From Hamadaea sp. (GTDB taxonomy: Bacteria; Actinomycetota; Actinomycetes; Mycobacteriales; Micromonosporaceae), in contig NZ_JABFVK010000015.1 of NCBI RefSeq assembly GCF_013362815.1, positions 1 to 64,000 on the forward strand: a stretch of DNA of 64,000 nucleotides. Direction: 5' to 3'. This document shows, one piece after another, positions 33,644 through 41,573 of this stretch. The position numbers and the translations under genes were made by a program. Under the pieces are notes generated by a model. That model was not told the origin of the DNA. It saw only the letters and a list, made by a program, of their open reading frames with translations, and searched no databases. Positions within the stretch are counted from its first letter, which is position 1; each line of letters starts with the position of its first letter.

Positions 33644-34965
33644 GGCAGTTCGTCTCCGGTCTTGACCTTGTCGGTTCCGCGGACGACGACGCGATCGCCG
33701 GGTTGCAGACCGTTGGTGATCTGCACCAGATCCTCGCCCGATACCCCGATCGTCACCGGGCGGCGCTCGGCCTTGCCGTCCGGCCCGCGTACCCAGGTCA
33801 AGGATTGGCCTTCGGCGGTGAAGACGGCGGCGGCGGGCACCGCGACGGCGGACGTCGCCTGGCGTACGCGCAGATGAGCGACGGCGTTCATGCCGGGCCG
33901 CGGGGTCGGAGCCCCCGCAGTCGGGGTGAGCGTGAGCCGCACGTGGTACGCGACGCCGCCGCGCGCGTTCGCCGTCGGCAGCACGTCGATGCTGGCGACA
34001 CGGGCCGGATAGCGGACGTCGGTGGCGGCGTCGAGCTCGACGTCAGCGTCCAGTCCCGGCTTGACCAGCAGGATGTCCGTCTCGTCGACCTCGGCCACCA
34101 AGCCGAGCTCGCTGACGTCGACGATGGTCAGGATGGCGGTGCCCGCGCTGACCAGGCCACCCTCGGGGATGTTGGGCGAGACGCCGGGGATCGAGCCCGT
34201 TCCGCCGCTGGTCGACGGCGATTGCCCGCCCGTGGCCGCACCGAGCAGCGACGACAGGTCGACACCGCCGGCGGGCGAGCTGCTCGCGCCGCCCAACTGG
34301 ACCACGCCGGCGATCGGCGCCCGCAGCGTCAGCGCGTCGACCGTCGCCTTCGCCAGGTCGTACGCCTGCTGCGCCTGGAGTCTCTGAGCCGCGCCGAGGG
34401 CGCTCATGGCACTGCTGACCGACTGCAACCCGCGCTCCACACCACGGACGGCCGAGGTCACCGCCTTGGAAGCGGCGGCGTACTGCTGCTCGGCCGCGTC
34501 GACCTGGGCGAGCAGCGCCTTCTTGAGAGCCGGGTCGGCGATGTACGCCACCGCCGCCCGCGCCTGGTCGAACGCCTTGGCGGCGGCCTCGTCGAGGTGC
34601 CGGGCGGTGCTGCCGATGTTCAGCCGGACTCCGCCGCCACCGCTCGACCGTTTCGCCAGGTCCAGCGCCTTCTTCGCGTCCCGGAGTCGTAGCTGGGCCG
34701 AAGGCGAGTCCACTACTGCGACGATCTGACCCTTGCCGACCTGATCACCAGCGCTGACGGCCAGCCGGGCGAGGGTGCCCTCGGCGGGCGAGGTCAAGGT
34801 GGCGGCCGCCCGCGCCACGACCGAGGCGGGCGCATCGACGATCTCGACGACGTCGGCCCGGCTCACCTCCGCCGTCGTGATGCCCTCGTCGCCACCGCCA
34901 CAGGACGCGGCGCTCAAGGCCACGAGGACGGTCACCGCCCCTGCCAACACCATCGGTCGCCGCAC
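33640..34965 (-). CDS. HlyD-type periplasmic adaptor lipoprotein
   Basis: Membrane-fusion subunit of the MacB-type exporter, 441 residues from the GTG at 34965. This start gives a compact lipoprotein signal (VRRPMVLAGAVTVLVALSAASC, lipobox Cys at residue 22) and lies seven bases after TACCAT; a longer ATG frame at 34992 is less likely. A biotinyl-lipoyl-like barrel (TLTSPAEGTLARLAVSAGDQ) is interrupted by a long helical hairpin (about 95-200), then LRAPIAGVVQLGG and a beta-barrel. Gly/Ser-rich loop near 225-250. Confidence 0.87.
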   Translation of the reverse strand: MRRPMVLAGAVTVLVALSAASCGGGDEGITTAEVSRADVVEIVDAPASVVARAAATLTSPAEGTLARLAVSAGDQVGKGQIVAVVDSPSAQLRLRDAKKALDLAKRSSGGGGVRLNIGSTARHLDEAAAKAFDQARAAVAYIADPALKKALLAQVDAAEQQYAAASKAVTSAVRGVERGLQSVSSAMSALGAAQRLQAQQAYDLAKATVDALTLRAPIAGVVQLGGASSSPAGGVDLSSLLGAATGGQSPSTSGGTGSIPGVSPNIPEGGLVSAGTAILTIVDVSELGLVAEVDETDILLVKPGLDADVELDAATDVRYPARVASIDVLPTANARGGVAYHVRLTLTPTAGAPTPRPGMNAVAHLRVRQATSAVAVPAAAVFTAEGQSLTWVRGPDGKAERRPVTIGVSGEDLVQITNGLQPGDRVVVRGTDKVKTGDELP

Positions 34966-34972
34966 TCGCGTG

Positions 34973-34978
34973 ATGGTA
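34973..34978 (-). promoter_or_regulatory. -10 box TACCAT of leaderless exporter operon
   Basis: TACCAT, seven bases, GTG start at 34965. Confidence 0.4.
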
Positions 34979-35043
34979 GTCAACTCGAGCATGTTTCACA
35001 CTGGCCGAACTTCTTCCGCAGCGCTTTCCGGCGGCTTCCGGCT

Positions 35044-36876
35044 TCAGACTGAGGCGCGGATGAACTCCACGCAGCCGGCCTGCACTGTGGACCAATCCTC
35101 GCCGAACACCGCTTCCGAGGCTTGTCCCTCGGTCTGGTGGTCATGCACGACCGCGTCGAAGAACTCGCGCATCTTCTGCTCGCCGTACTTGTCGGCCAGG
35201 TGGCGCACGGCCAGAAAGGCGACCCCGTAGGCGGCGGCCGCCTTCGCATCACCGTCGCTGTCACGCGGCGCGCTCACCGCAACCATGCCGTCCCACGAAC
35301 CCTCGACGAACTTCTTCGTCTCCTCGAGTGCGCTGTAGCGGCTGACCGCCGCGCCGTCCATGTCGGCGTACTCGGCGATGCCTTCGATCAGCCACCACGC
35401 CCGTGACGTGCTGCCACCGGGCAGCGTCGCGGCGTGCGTCATCTCGTGCCGGAGCAGGTTGTCGATGAACCAGCCCTGCAAATCCTTGCCGTTCAGCACG
35501 ATGTTGGAGGCCTCGCCGACCTCGATCGTGACGCCGCCGGACCACTCCGGTGGATCCCAGTCGTACCAGGTCTTCCACTCGGTCGGACCGGCATAGAAGA
35601 TCACGTACTTGGTCGGCGGCTGGCCGTGGTACGCCAGCCGGTCGGCGACCTTGGCCGCCGCCTCGGCCTGCTTCGAGACGTTGGCCAGCAGCGACGCGTA
35701 CGCCTTCGTCGTGGCCACGACCGTCCGGTCGCCCACCACCGCGACGAGGTCGCTGACCTGCCACGGCCGGGGCCCGTTGGCGCCGTCCTCGGTCTCCAGG
35801 GAAGTCATCAGCGGAGTGTCCGGGTCGGCCAGCCGCCACGTCGTGACCATCGAGAAGTCGTCTTCGTCGCAGGTGGCCGCGCCGAAGCAGGGATGGCCGT
35901 CGACGCGTACGCGCCACGTGGTGGCGAACTCCTTGCCCCCGGTGGCCGTGATGGTCAGCAGATCGTTGCCCCACGCGCCGATCTTCATGTTCCGCAGGGA
36001 CGCGTACTGCTTGCGCAGCTGGCTGATCAGCGAAGTCTTGGCCGGGTCGACGACCTTGACGTAGCCGGTGAGGTCGCCGGTCAGCAGCGCCTGGGTCTGC
36101 CGGTCAAGCGCCGCCTGTACTCGGTCCTCGGCCCAGTACTGGTAGACCGTCTGTGGATCGCCCGGATTCGGGCGGCGGGCCGGCGATCGGGACGCCTTCG
36201 GCGACGCCTTGGTACTCACTCCCGCCGACGCGGTCGGCTGGGCGACCGGATCCGCCTTCGACCTGGTCAGCATGTACGCCGTCACACCGAAGACGGGCAG
36301 CGCGCAGGCGACCAGCACGACCACGACCGCCAGCACGGCCAACCGGCTCAGCCAGGGCTTCTTCGGCGGCGGGGTGTATGCGCCCGGCCACGGCTGGTTC
36401 GGGTAGCCCGGTTGCGTCGGATAGCCCGGCTGGTTCGGATAGCCGGGCTGCGTCGGGTACGCCGGTGGCGGCTGCGGCGAGTAGCCCGGCTGTTGCGGCG
36501 GGTACGCCGTGTACGGTCCGGCCGGGCCGAGTTGGCCGGGCTGCCGCTGCTGCGGGATCTGGGGCGGCCACGTCGGAGGAACCTGTCCCGGCTGTGGCTG
36601 GTCCGCTCCCGGAGCCCACTGACCGGTTCCCGGAACCGCCTGGCCCCCCGCATACTGCTGGCCCGCACCTGGATGGGGCTCGCCGGGCCCGGTCAGCGGC
36701 TGGCCGGCCGCCGGCGACGACGGGCCCGAGTCGGGATACGGCTGCTGCGGCCGGATCGGCTGCGTCGGCGGCTGGGAGTCGGCGGGCGGCGGATCAGGCT
36801 GAGAGGGGTCCCCGGGGTGCACGGGCGGCAACGCTACTGGACGACCAGCCGATCGCGGATCGTCCGTTCGGCCCAT
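35044..36876 (-). CDS. Pro-rich membrane protein with HExxH metallopeptidase-like domain
   Basis: 610 residues. The cytoplasmic N-terminus (1-170) is Pro/Gln/Gly-rich with tandem GYPNQP/GYPTQP repeats. One membrane helix is at about 177-200, then a Ser/Lys linker. The large extracytoplasmic part has an NTF2-like region (QYWAEDRVQAALDRQTQALL) and a zincin-type site LLRHEMTHAATLPGG followed by WWLIEGIAEYADMDG, i.e. HExxH with a downstream Glu. Six or so bases after GAGAGG the ATG at 36876 starts the gene. Peptidase activity is inferred; the target is unknown. Confidence 0.8.
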   Translation of the reverse strand: MGRTDDPRSAGRPVALPPVHPGDPSQPDPPPADSQPPTQPIRPQQPYPDSGPSSPAAGQPLTGPGEPHPGAGQQYAGGQAVPGTGQWAPGADQPQPGQVPPTWPPQIPQQRQPGQLGPAGPYTAYPPQQPGYSPQPPPAYPTQPGYPNQPGYPTQPGYPNQPWPGAYTPPPKKPWLSRLAVLAVVVVLVACALPVFGVTAYMLTRSKADPVAQPTASAGVSTKASPKASRSPARRPNPGDPQTVYQYWAEDRVQAALDRQTQALLTGDLTGYVKVVDPAKTSLISQLRKQYASLRNMKIGAWGNDLLTITATGGKEFATTWRVRVDGHPCFGAATCDEDDFSMVTTWRLADPDTPLMTSLETEDGANGPRPWQVSDLVAVVGDRTVVATTKAYASLLANVSKQAEAAAKVADRLAYHGQPPTKYVIFYAGPTEWKTWYDWDPPEWSGGVTIEVGEASNIVLNGKDLQGWFIDNLLRHEMTHAATLPGGSTSRAWWLIEGIAEYADMDGAAVSRYSALEETKKFVEGSWDGMVAVSAPRDSDGDAKAAAAYGVAFLAVRHLADKYGEQKMREFFDAVVHDHQTEGQASEAVFGEDWSTVQAGCVEFIRASV

Positions 36877-36937
36877 ACAGATGGCCTCTCGGTGCTCGCT
36901 TCGCTGGTCGTCAGGCTGGCCGCGTCTCCGCTCGGGC

Positions 36938-36988
36938 GCTGGCACCTCGGGCGCGTTGCCACCTCGGGCGCGCTGGCACCTCGGGCGC
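36938..36988. repeat. 17-bp tandem repeat (three units)
   Basis: Three 17-nt units, GCTGGCACCTCGGGCGC or one-step variants (36938-36954, 36955-36971, 36972-36988), directly abutting family B copy 3. Confidence 0.85.
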
Positions 36989-36991
36989 GCT

Positions 36992-37045
36992 GGATCAGGG
37001 TTCCGGGTCGAATCTTGGCGGGAATTCGACCCGGAACCCTGATCC
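36992..37045. repeat. Palindromic intergenic element, family B copy 3
   Basis: Arms 36992-37013 and 37024-37045 are perfectly complementary over 22 bp (core GGATCAGGGTTCCGGGTCGA), with a short loop. Downstream of the CGNR gene (stop at 37121). Between 37050 and 37110 short repeats of CCGTCGG and CTGGG(C/T)TCAG are also seen. Confidence 0.8.
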
Positions 37046-37120
37046 GGCTGCGTTCAGAGAGCCGTCGGGCTGGGTTCAGAGACCCGTCGGCCTGGGCTCA
37101 GCGGGCCGTCGGGACCGAGG

Positions 37121-37732
37121 TCAGCGGCCGACGGCGACCGGCGACTTCGCCACCACGGCGGCCGCCGGAGCGGCCGACGGAGCAGTCGTCGGCAGCGCGG
37201 CGACCTCGTCGACCGCGGCCTTCTTCCGCGCCCGATGGGCTGCCACGTGCGACCGCGTGGCGCAGCGCTCGGAGCAGAACCGGCGGCAGTTGTTGGACGA
37301 CGTGTCCAGGTAGACGTTGCCGCAACGTTCGTCGGCGCACACGCCGAATCGAGCGCTGCCGTATTCGCAGAGCCAGACCGCGAGCCCCCAGGCTGCGCCG
37401 GCCAGATACTCCGCCGAGGCGGAGGCGCCCCGGCTGGTGACGTGCATATGCCAGTCCCCGGCGTCGTGACCGGAGATCCGCGGCTGCACCGGGAAGGTCT
37501 CCAGCAGCACGTTCAGGTCCGCCACCGCGTCCGCGTCGCGTCCGGCCGCACCGGCCTCGAACACGTCGCGGAGCTTGCGTTGGGCCCGCCGGAAGACTGC
37601 CATCTCCTTGTCGGCGACCGACTCTTTCATCCACTCCCGGTCGTCCGCGAAAAGCGCACGAAGGTCGTCGAGGGTGTCAAGCCGGACATTGACCAGGTCA
37701 ACGGCGGTCTTGGCGTACGCATCGAAGTCCAC
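37121..37732 (-). CDS. CGNR zinc-finger regulator (ABATE-type)
   Basis: 203 residues from the GTG at 37732, six bases after TACCTT. The N-terminal ABATE-like helical domain starts VDFDAYAKTAVDLVNVRLDT. The C-terminal CGNR zinc finger has FGVCADERCGNVYLDTSSNN then RRFCSERCATRSHVAAHRARK, with four cysteines and the NRRR-like SNNCRR. Proteins of this family are thought to be stress-linked transcription factors. Divergent from proline dehydrogenase, so it may control that gene. Confidence 0.85.
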   Translation of the reverse strand: MDFDAYAKTAVDLVNVRLDTLDDLRALFADDREWMKESVADKEMAVFRRAQRKLRDVFEAGAAGRDADAVADLNVLLETFPVQPRISGHDAGDWHMHVTSRGASASAEYLAGAAWGLAVWLCEYGSARFGVCADERCGNVYLDTSSNNCRRFCSERCATRSHVAAHRARKKAAVDEVAALPTTAPSAAPAAAVVAKSPVAVGR

Positions 37733-37738
37733 CCGACA

Positions 37739-37744
37739 AAGGTA
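37739..37744 (-). promoter_or_regulatory. -10 box TACCTT of leaderless CGNR gene
   Basis: TACCTT, six bases, GTG at 37732. Confidence 0.45.
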
Positions 37745-37840
37745 GAGCAATCTTGACGGAAGTGGTGTGCCGAGGTTTACCGGAACCGTTTCCGACGGAC
37801 GGGACGTACCTCACATCCGGCCGCTCAGCCGAATCGGAGA

Positions 37841-37846
37841 TACGCT
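37841..37846 (+). promoter_or_regulatory. -10 box TACGCT of leaderless proline dehydrogenase gene
   Basis: TACGCT, six bases, ATG at 37853; no ribosome site. Confidence 0.5.
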
Positions 37847-37852
37847 GCTGAC

Positions 37853-38773
37853 ATGCTCAGGTCGGTCATTCTCGCAGCGTCGCGATCCGGCAAGGTGGAA
37901 AAGTTCGTGGGCTCCGCCCCCGTCAGCCGGGATGTGGTCAACCGGTTCGTCGCCGGGACCGGTACGCCGGACGCCCTCCGGGTGACCCGGGAGCTGGCCG
38001 ACCAGGGCCTGCGTTCGACGCTGGACTACCTCGGCGAGGACACCCTGACGGCGGAGCAGGCCGAGGCCACCCGGGACGAGTACCTGGCTCTGCTGACCGC
38101 CCTGGCCGAGGCGGGGCTGACCGCGTACGCCGAGGTCAGTGTGAAGCTCTCCGCCTTGGGGCAGGCCTTCGACGAGGACCTGGCTGAGGCGAACGCGCGC
38201 GCGATCTGCGCTGCCGCGGCCGAGGCCGGCACGACGGTCACCCTCGACATGGAAGATCACACGACCACCGACTCGACGCTGACCATCCTGAGCCGGTTGC
38301 GCAAGGACTATCCCGGAACGGGCGCGGTTCTCCAGTCGTATCTGCGCCGCACCGAGCAGGACTGCCGTGAGCTGGCTACGGCGGGGTCACGCGTACGCCT
38401 CTGCAAGGGTGCGTACTCCGAACCGGAGCATGTGGCATACCAGTCGTCGCTGGACGTCGACAAGTCCTACGTACGCTGCATGAACGTGCTGATGGCCGGG
38501 GCGGGGTACCCGATGCTGGCCACCCACGACCCCCGGCTGATCGCCATCGGCGAGGACCGAGCCCGGTGGTTCGACCGGGCCGCCGACGAGTTCGAGTTCC
38601 AGATGCTCTACGGCGTACGCCCGGAGGAGCAGCGGCGGCTCGTCCGGGAGGGTTACCAGGTCCGGGTCTACGTGCCCTACGGCACCCAGTGGTACGGCTA
38701 CCTCATGCGGCGGCTGGCCGAGCGCCCGGCGAACATGATGTTCTTCGCGCGAGCGCTCGCCTCCAAGAAATAG
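37853..38773 (+). CDS. putA: Proline dehydrogenase (monofunctional, FAD)
   Basis: Oxidises proline to pyrroline-5-carboxylate with FAD, feeding the quinone pool. 306 residues, the normal monofunctional length. TIM-barrel motifs: EVSVKLSALGQAF near 95, TLDMEDHTTTDSTL near 130, RVRLCKGAYSEPEHVAY near 180, MLATHDPRLIAIG near 222, FEFQMLYGVRPEEQRRL near 245 and VRVYVPYGTQWYGYLMRRL near 266. The P5C dehydrogenase partner is not in the window. The CGNR regulator gene is divergent. Confidence 0.93.
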   Translation: MLRSVILAASRSGKVEKFVGSAPVSRDVVNRFVAGTGTPDALRVTRELADQGLRSTLDYLGEDTLTAEQAEATRDEYLALLTALAEAGLTAYAEVSVKLSALGQAFDEDLAEANARAICAAAAEAGTTVTLDMEDHTTTDSTLTILSRLRKDYPGTGAVLQSYLRRTEQDCRELATAGSRVRLCKGAYSEPEHVAYQSSLDVDKSYVRCMNVLMAGAGYPMLATHDPRLIAIGEDRARWFDRAADEFEFQMLYGVRPEEQRRLVREGYQVRVYVPYGTQWYGYLMRRLAERPANMMFFARALASKK

Positions 38774-38798
38774 CGAGCCGCCCCACCGGCGGCGGCTG

Positions 38799-39485
38799 TC
38801 AGAGGGACTCGGGGAGTTCCGGGTCCTCGTCGGAGACCTGCCCCTCCGGGATCTCGCCCGTCACCAGGTAGATCACGTGACGTCCCGCGTTGACCGCATG
38901 GTCGGCGTACCGCTCGTAGAACCGGCCGAGCAGGGCCGCGTCGATCGCCGCCTCCACTCCGTGCTGCCAGGACTCGCCGAGGATGACCGCGAACAGGTCG
39001 CGCTCCAGCGCGTCCATCACGTCGTCGTCGTGCTCGAGTTCGGCCGCGCGCTTGGTGTCGTAACGGGCCAGCACGAGGGTGATCTTGCCCGCGATGCGGT
39101 CGGCGACCTCGGCCATCTCCGCGATGACGGTGGCCAGCTCGGCCGGGACGGCGGCGGCCGGGTGGCGCCGCAGCGCGGTCTTGGCCACGTGGTCGGCGAG
39201 GTCGCCCATCCGCTCGAGATCGGTCGCGACGTGCTGGGAGGTGATCACCATCCGCAGATCGCGGGCGACCGGCTGCTGCTGGGCGAGCAGGCGCAGGACC
39301 CGCTCCTCGACCTGGCGGTAGAGATCGTTGATCTCCGCGTCCCGGGCGACGACCCGGTCGGCCGCCTCCTTGTCCGCCGTGAGCAGCGCGTACGTCGCCT
39401 GACGCATCTGGGTGCGGGCCGCCTCGGCCATGGAGACGAGCAGGTTGCCCACCTCGTGCAGGGCGGCGCCGAACGACTCTCGCAT
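38799..39485 (-). CDS. phoU: Phosphate signalling regulator PhoU
   Basis: Negative regulator of phosphate uptake and Pho signalling. 228 residues of two three-helix bundles, with metal-binding-type motifs EINDLYRQVEERVLRLLAQQ near 67, DLERMGDLADHVAK near 105 and ERYADHAVNAGRHVIYLVTG near 195. ATG at 39485 gives the normal family N-terminus (MRESFGAALHEVGNLL). The frame continues upstream only by chance. Divergent from senX3-regX3 with PHO-box-like repeats between. Confidence 0.94.
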   Translation of the reverse strand: MRESFGAALHEVGNLLVSMAEAARTQMRQATYALLTADKEAADRVVARDAEINDLYRQVEERVLRLLAQQQPVARDLRMVITSQHVATDLERMGDLADHVAKTALRRHPAAAVPAELATVIAEMAEVADRIAGKITLVLARYDTKRAAELEHDDDVMDALERDLFAVILGESWQHGVEAAIDAALLGRFYERYADHAVNAGRHVIYLVTGEIPEGQVSDEDPELPESL

Positions 39486-39549
39486 TGAAGGTCCCTGTGG
39501 TCGGTATGGATCGGTCGGAGGCCACGGTAGGTGCGCCGGGCGACCGCCA

Positions 39550-39588
39550 GATGAACAACGGTGAACGGCGAACCGCGCATAGGTGAAC
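39550..39588. promoter_or_regulatory. PHO-box-like heptamer cluster between phoU and senX3
   Basis: Four copies of GGTGAAC or one-step variants on the plus strand (GTTCACC on the minus): 39550-39556, 39560-39566, 39567-39573, 39582-39588. GTTCACC repeats are the known PhoP/RegX3-type recognition unit in actinobacteria. Spacing is irregular (10, 7, 15). Confidence 0.6.
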
Positions 39589-39649
39589 ATTGACTGGTCA
39601 CCGGGTCGTTTTGCCCCGCTTTTTCTGTTCAGTCTGGTAAACAACCGGC

Positions 39650-39655
39650 TATCGT
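39650..39655 (+). promoter_or_regulatory. -10 box TATCGT of leaderless senX3
   Basis: TATCGT, six bases, GTG at 39662; TGTTCA lies 18 bases upstream as a possible -35. Confidence 0.5.
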
Positions 39656-39661
39656 TCCAGC

Positions 39662-40768
39662 GTGTTCCTCCGCCGCTCGCCAGCCGCCCCTGAGGTGGAC
39701 GCGCTCGCCGGGCTCGGTCGCAAGAGCCTGGACTCGCTGCGCGTCGGCGTCATCGTGCTCGACACCACCGACCAGATCGCGCTGGCCAATCCGGCCGCCC
39801 GGGCGATGGGCCTGCTCCGGGCCGGCGCCGTCCCCGGTACGCCGGTCGCCCACCCCATCGTGCGTACGCTCGCCGGTCAGGTCCGGCGCACCGGCGTACG
39901 CCGAGAGGTGGAGCTGGACCTGCCGCGGGGAGCCGAGGGCAGCGACTTCGAGCCGATGGGGGTCAGCCTGCGCGCGGTCGCCCTGGGCGGCGGCCTCGTC
40001 GCGGTCGAGGCGTTCGACGTCACCGACGCCCACCGGGTCGCCCGCGTACGCCGGGACTTCGTGGCCAACGTCAGCCATGAGCTCAAGACTCCGATCGGCG
40101 CATTGCAGCTGCTCGCCGAGGCGATCCTGGACGCCACCGACGGCGATGTCGACGTCGACTCCACTCGGCGCTTCGCACTGCGAATGCAGCGGGAGTCGGT
40201 ACGCCTCGGCACCCTCGTGACCGAGCTGCTGGAACTGACTCGCCTGCAGGGCGCCGAGCCGCTGCCCGACCCCGAGCCGGTTCAGGTCGAGTGGATCGTC
40301 GCCGAGGCGGTGGACCGATCGCGGACAGCGGCGCAGGCCAAGTCCATCGACATCGCGGTACGCGGCCGGCTCGACCTGGAGGCGTACGGGAGCGACAGCC
40401 AGCTGGCGACCGCCCTGGGCAACCTCATCGAGAACGCCGTCGCGTACTCCGACGAGGGCAAGACCGTCTCCGTGACGGTGCACGGCGACGCCGAGAAGAT
40501 CGAGATCGAGGTCGCCGACGAGGGCATCGGCATCGCCCCCGACGAGGTCGACCGGGTCTTCGAGCGGTTCTACCGCTCCGACAAGGCGCGTTCGAGGGAG
40601 GCCGGCGGCACCGGCCTGGGCCTGGCGATCGTCAAGCACATCGCGACCAACCACGGCGGCCGGGTGGACGTCTCCAGCCGCGTCGGCGGCGGTTCGACGT
40701 TCACCTTGCGGCTGCCGGCCCGGCCGCCTGAGGACGAATTCGGGCTGACGTTGTCCGAGCCGTTCTGA
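39662..40768 (+). CDS. senX3: SenX3-like sensor histidine kinase without membrane segments
   Basis: Phosphate-responsive kinase partner of RegX3, 368 residues. It has a PAS-like domain (about 22-118, SLRVGVIVLDTTDQIALANP), HisKA with phosphorylated His139 in ANVSHELKTPIGAL, and HATPase (NLIENAVAYSDEG; DEGIGIAPDEVDRVFERFYR; GGTGLGLAIVKHI). SenX3 of M. tuberculosis starts with two membrane helices, but here none is visible from the GTG at 39662. The gap upstream of 39662 is short and holds the promoter, so the protein looks truly soluble. regX3 follows after 39 bases. Confidence 0.9.
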   Translation: MFLRRSPAAPEVDALAGLGRKSLDSLRVGVIVLDTTDQIALANPAARAMGLLRAGAVPGTPVAHPIVRTLAGQVRRTGVRREVELDLPRGAEGSDFEPMGVSLRAVALGGGLVAVEAFDVTDAHRVARVRRDFVANVSHELKTPIGALQLLAEAILDATDGDVDVDSTRRFALRMQRESVRLGTLVTELLELTRLQGAEPLPDPEPVQVEWIVAEAVDRSRTAAQAKSIDIAVRGRLDLEAYGSDSQLATALGNLIENAVAYSDEGKTVSVTVHGDAEKIEIEVADEGIGIAPDEVDRVFERFYRSDKARSREAGGTGLGLAIVKHIATNHGGRVDVSSRVGGGSTFTLRLPARPPEDEFGLTLSEPF

Positions 40769-40807
40769 GGCATTCAAGAGACTTTGCACATAGCGAAAGG
40801 GAAAGAC

Positions 40808-41491
40808 GTGGCACGAGTACTCGTGGTGGAGGATGAGGAGGCGTTCTCGGACGCCATCTCCTACATGCTTCGCAAGGAGGGCTTCGAGGTGTCGGTGGCC
40901 GCCACCGGCACTGCGGCGCTCACCGAGTTCGACCGTTCCGGCGCCGACATCGTCCTGCTCGACCTGATGCTCCCCGAGATGTCCGGGACCGAGGTCTGCC
41001 GGCAGCTGCGGGCCCGGTCGAGCGTTCCGATCATCATGGTCACCGCGCGCGACAGCGAGATCGACAAGGTCGTCGGGCTGGAGCTGGGCGCGGACGACTA
41101 CGTGACCAAGCCGTACTCCCCGCGCGAGCTGGTCGCCCGGATCCGGGCGGTGCTGCGCCGCCGGTCGCAGGAGCCGGTCGACGCCGTGGGCGCGACGCTC
41201 AGCGCCGGACCGGTACGCATGGACGTCGAGCGGCACGTGGTGACCGTCAGCGGCGACACCGTCCCGTTGCCGCTCAAGGAGTTCGAGCTGCTCGAACTGC
41301 TCCTGCGCAACGCGGGCCGGGTGCTCACCCGGGGTCAGCTCATCGACCGGGTGTGGGGCGCGGACTACGTCGGCGACACGAAGACCCTCGACGTGCACGT
41401 GAAGCGGCTGCGCTCGAAGATCGAGCCGGAACCGTCGACCCCGCGCTACCTCGTCACCGTTCGGGGGCTGGGCTACAAGTTCGAGCCGTAG
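40808..41491 (+). CDS. regX3: RegX3-like OmpR-family response regulator
   Basis: 227 residues from the GTG at 40808, after GAAAGGGAAAG. Receiver domain with phospho-acceptor Asp52 in DIVLLDLMLPEMSG, Thr in IIMVTARDSE and Lys in YVTKPYSPREL. Winged-helix output domain with VLTRGQLIDRVWG, DTKTLDVHVKRLRSKIE and TVRGLGYKFEP. Order phoU-senX3-regX3 identifies it as the phosphate regulator. A family A palindrome follows the stop. Confidence 0.93.
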   Translation: MARVLVVEDEEAFSDAISYMLRKEGFEVSVAATGTAALTEFDRSGADIVLLDLMLPEMSGTEVCRQLRARSSVPIIMVTARDSEIDKVVGLELGADDYVTKPYSPRELVARIRAVLRRRSQEPVDAVGATLSAGPVRMDVERHVVTVSGDTVPLPLKEFELLELLLRNAGRVLTRGQLIDRVWGADYVGDTKTLDVHVKRLRSKIEPEPSTPRYLVTVRGLGYKFEP

Positions 41492-41497
41492 AAAGGC

Positions 41498-41556
41498 GCA
41501 GATCACGGTTACGCATGCCTCCGAGTGGCGATGAGGCCTGCATACCCGTGATCTGC
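41498..41556. repeat. Palindromic intergenic element, family A copy 2
   Basis: Arms 41498-41519 (GCAGATCACGGTTACGCATG...) and 41535-41556 with three mismatches, between convergent regX3 and the beta-helix gene. Confidence 0.78.
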
Positions 41557-41573
41557 ATGGTTCCCGAGCGGTC

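Noticed and set aside
35434-37440. 668-residue plus-strand frame opposite the metallopeptidase-like gene
   Set aside because: Arg-rich shadow without recognisable motifs; the minus strand carries the HExxH protein.
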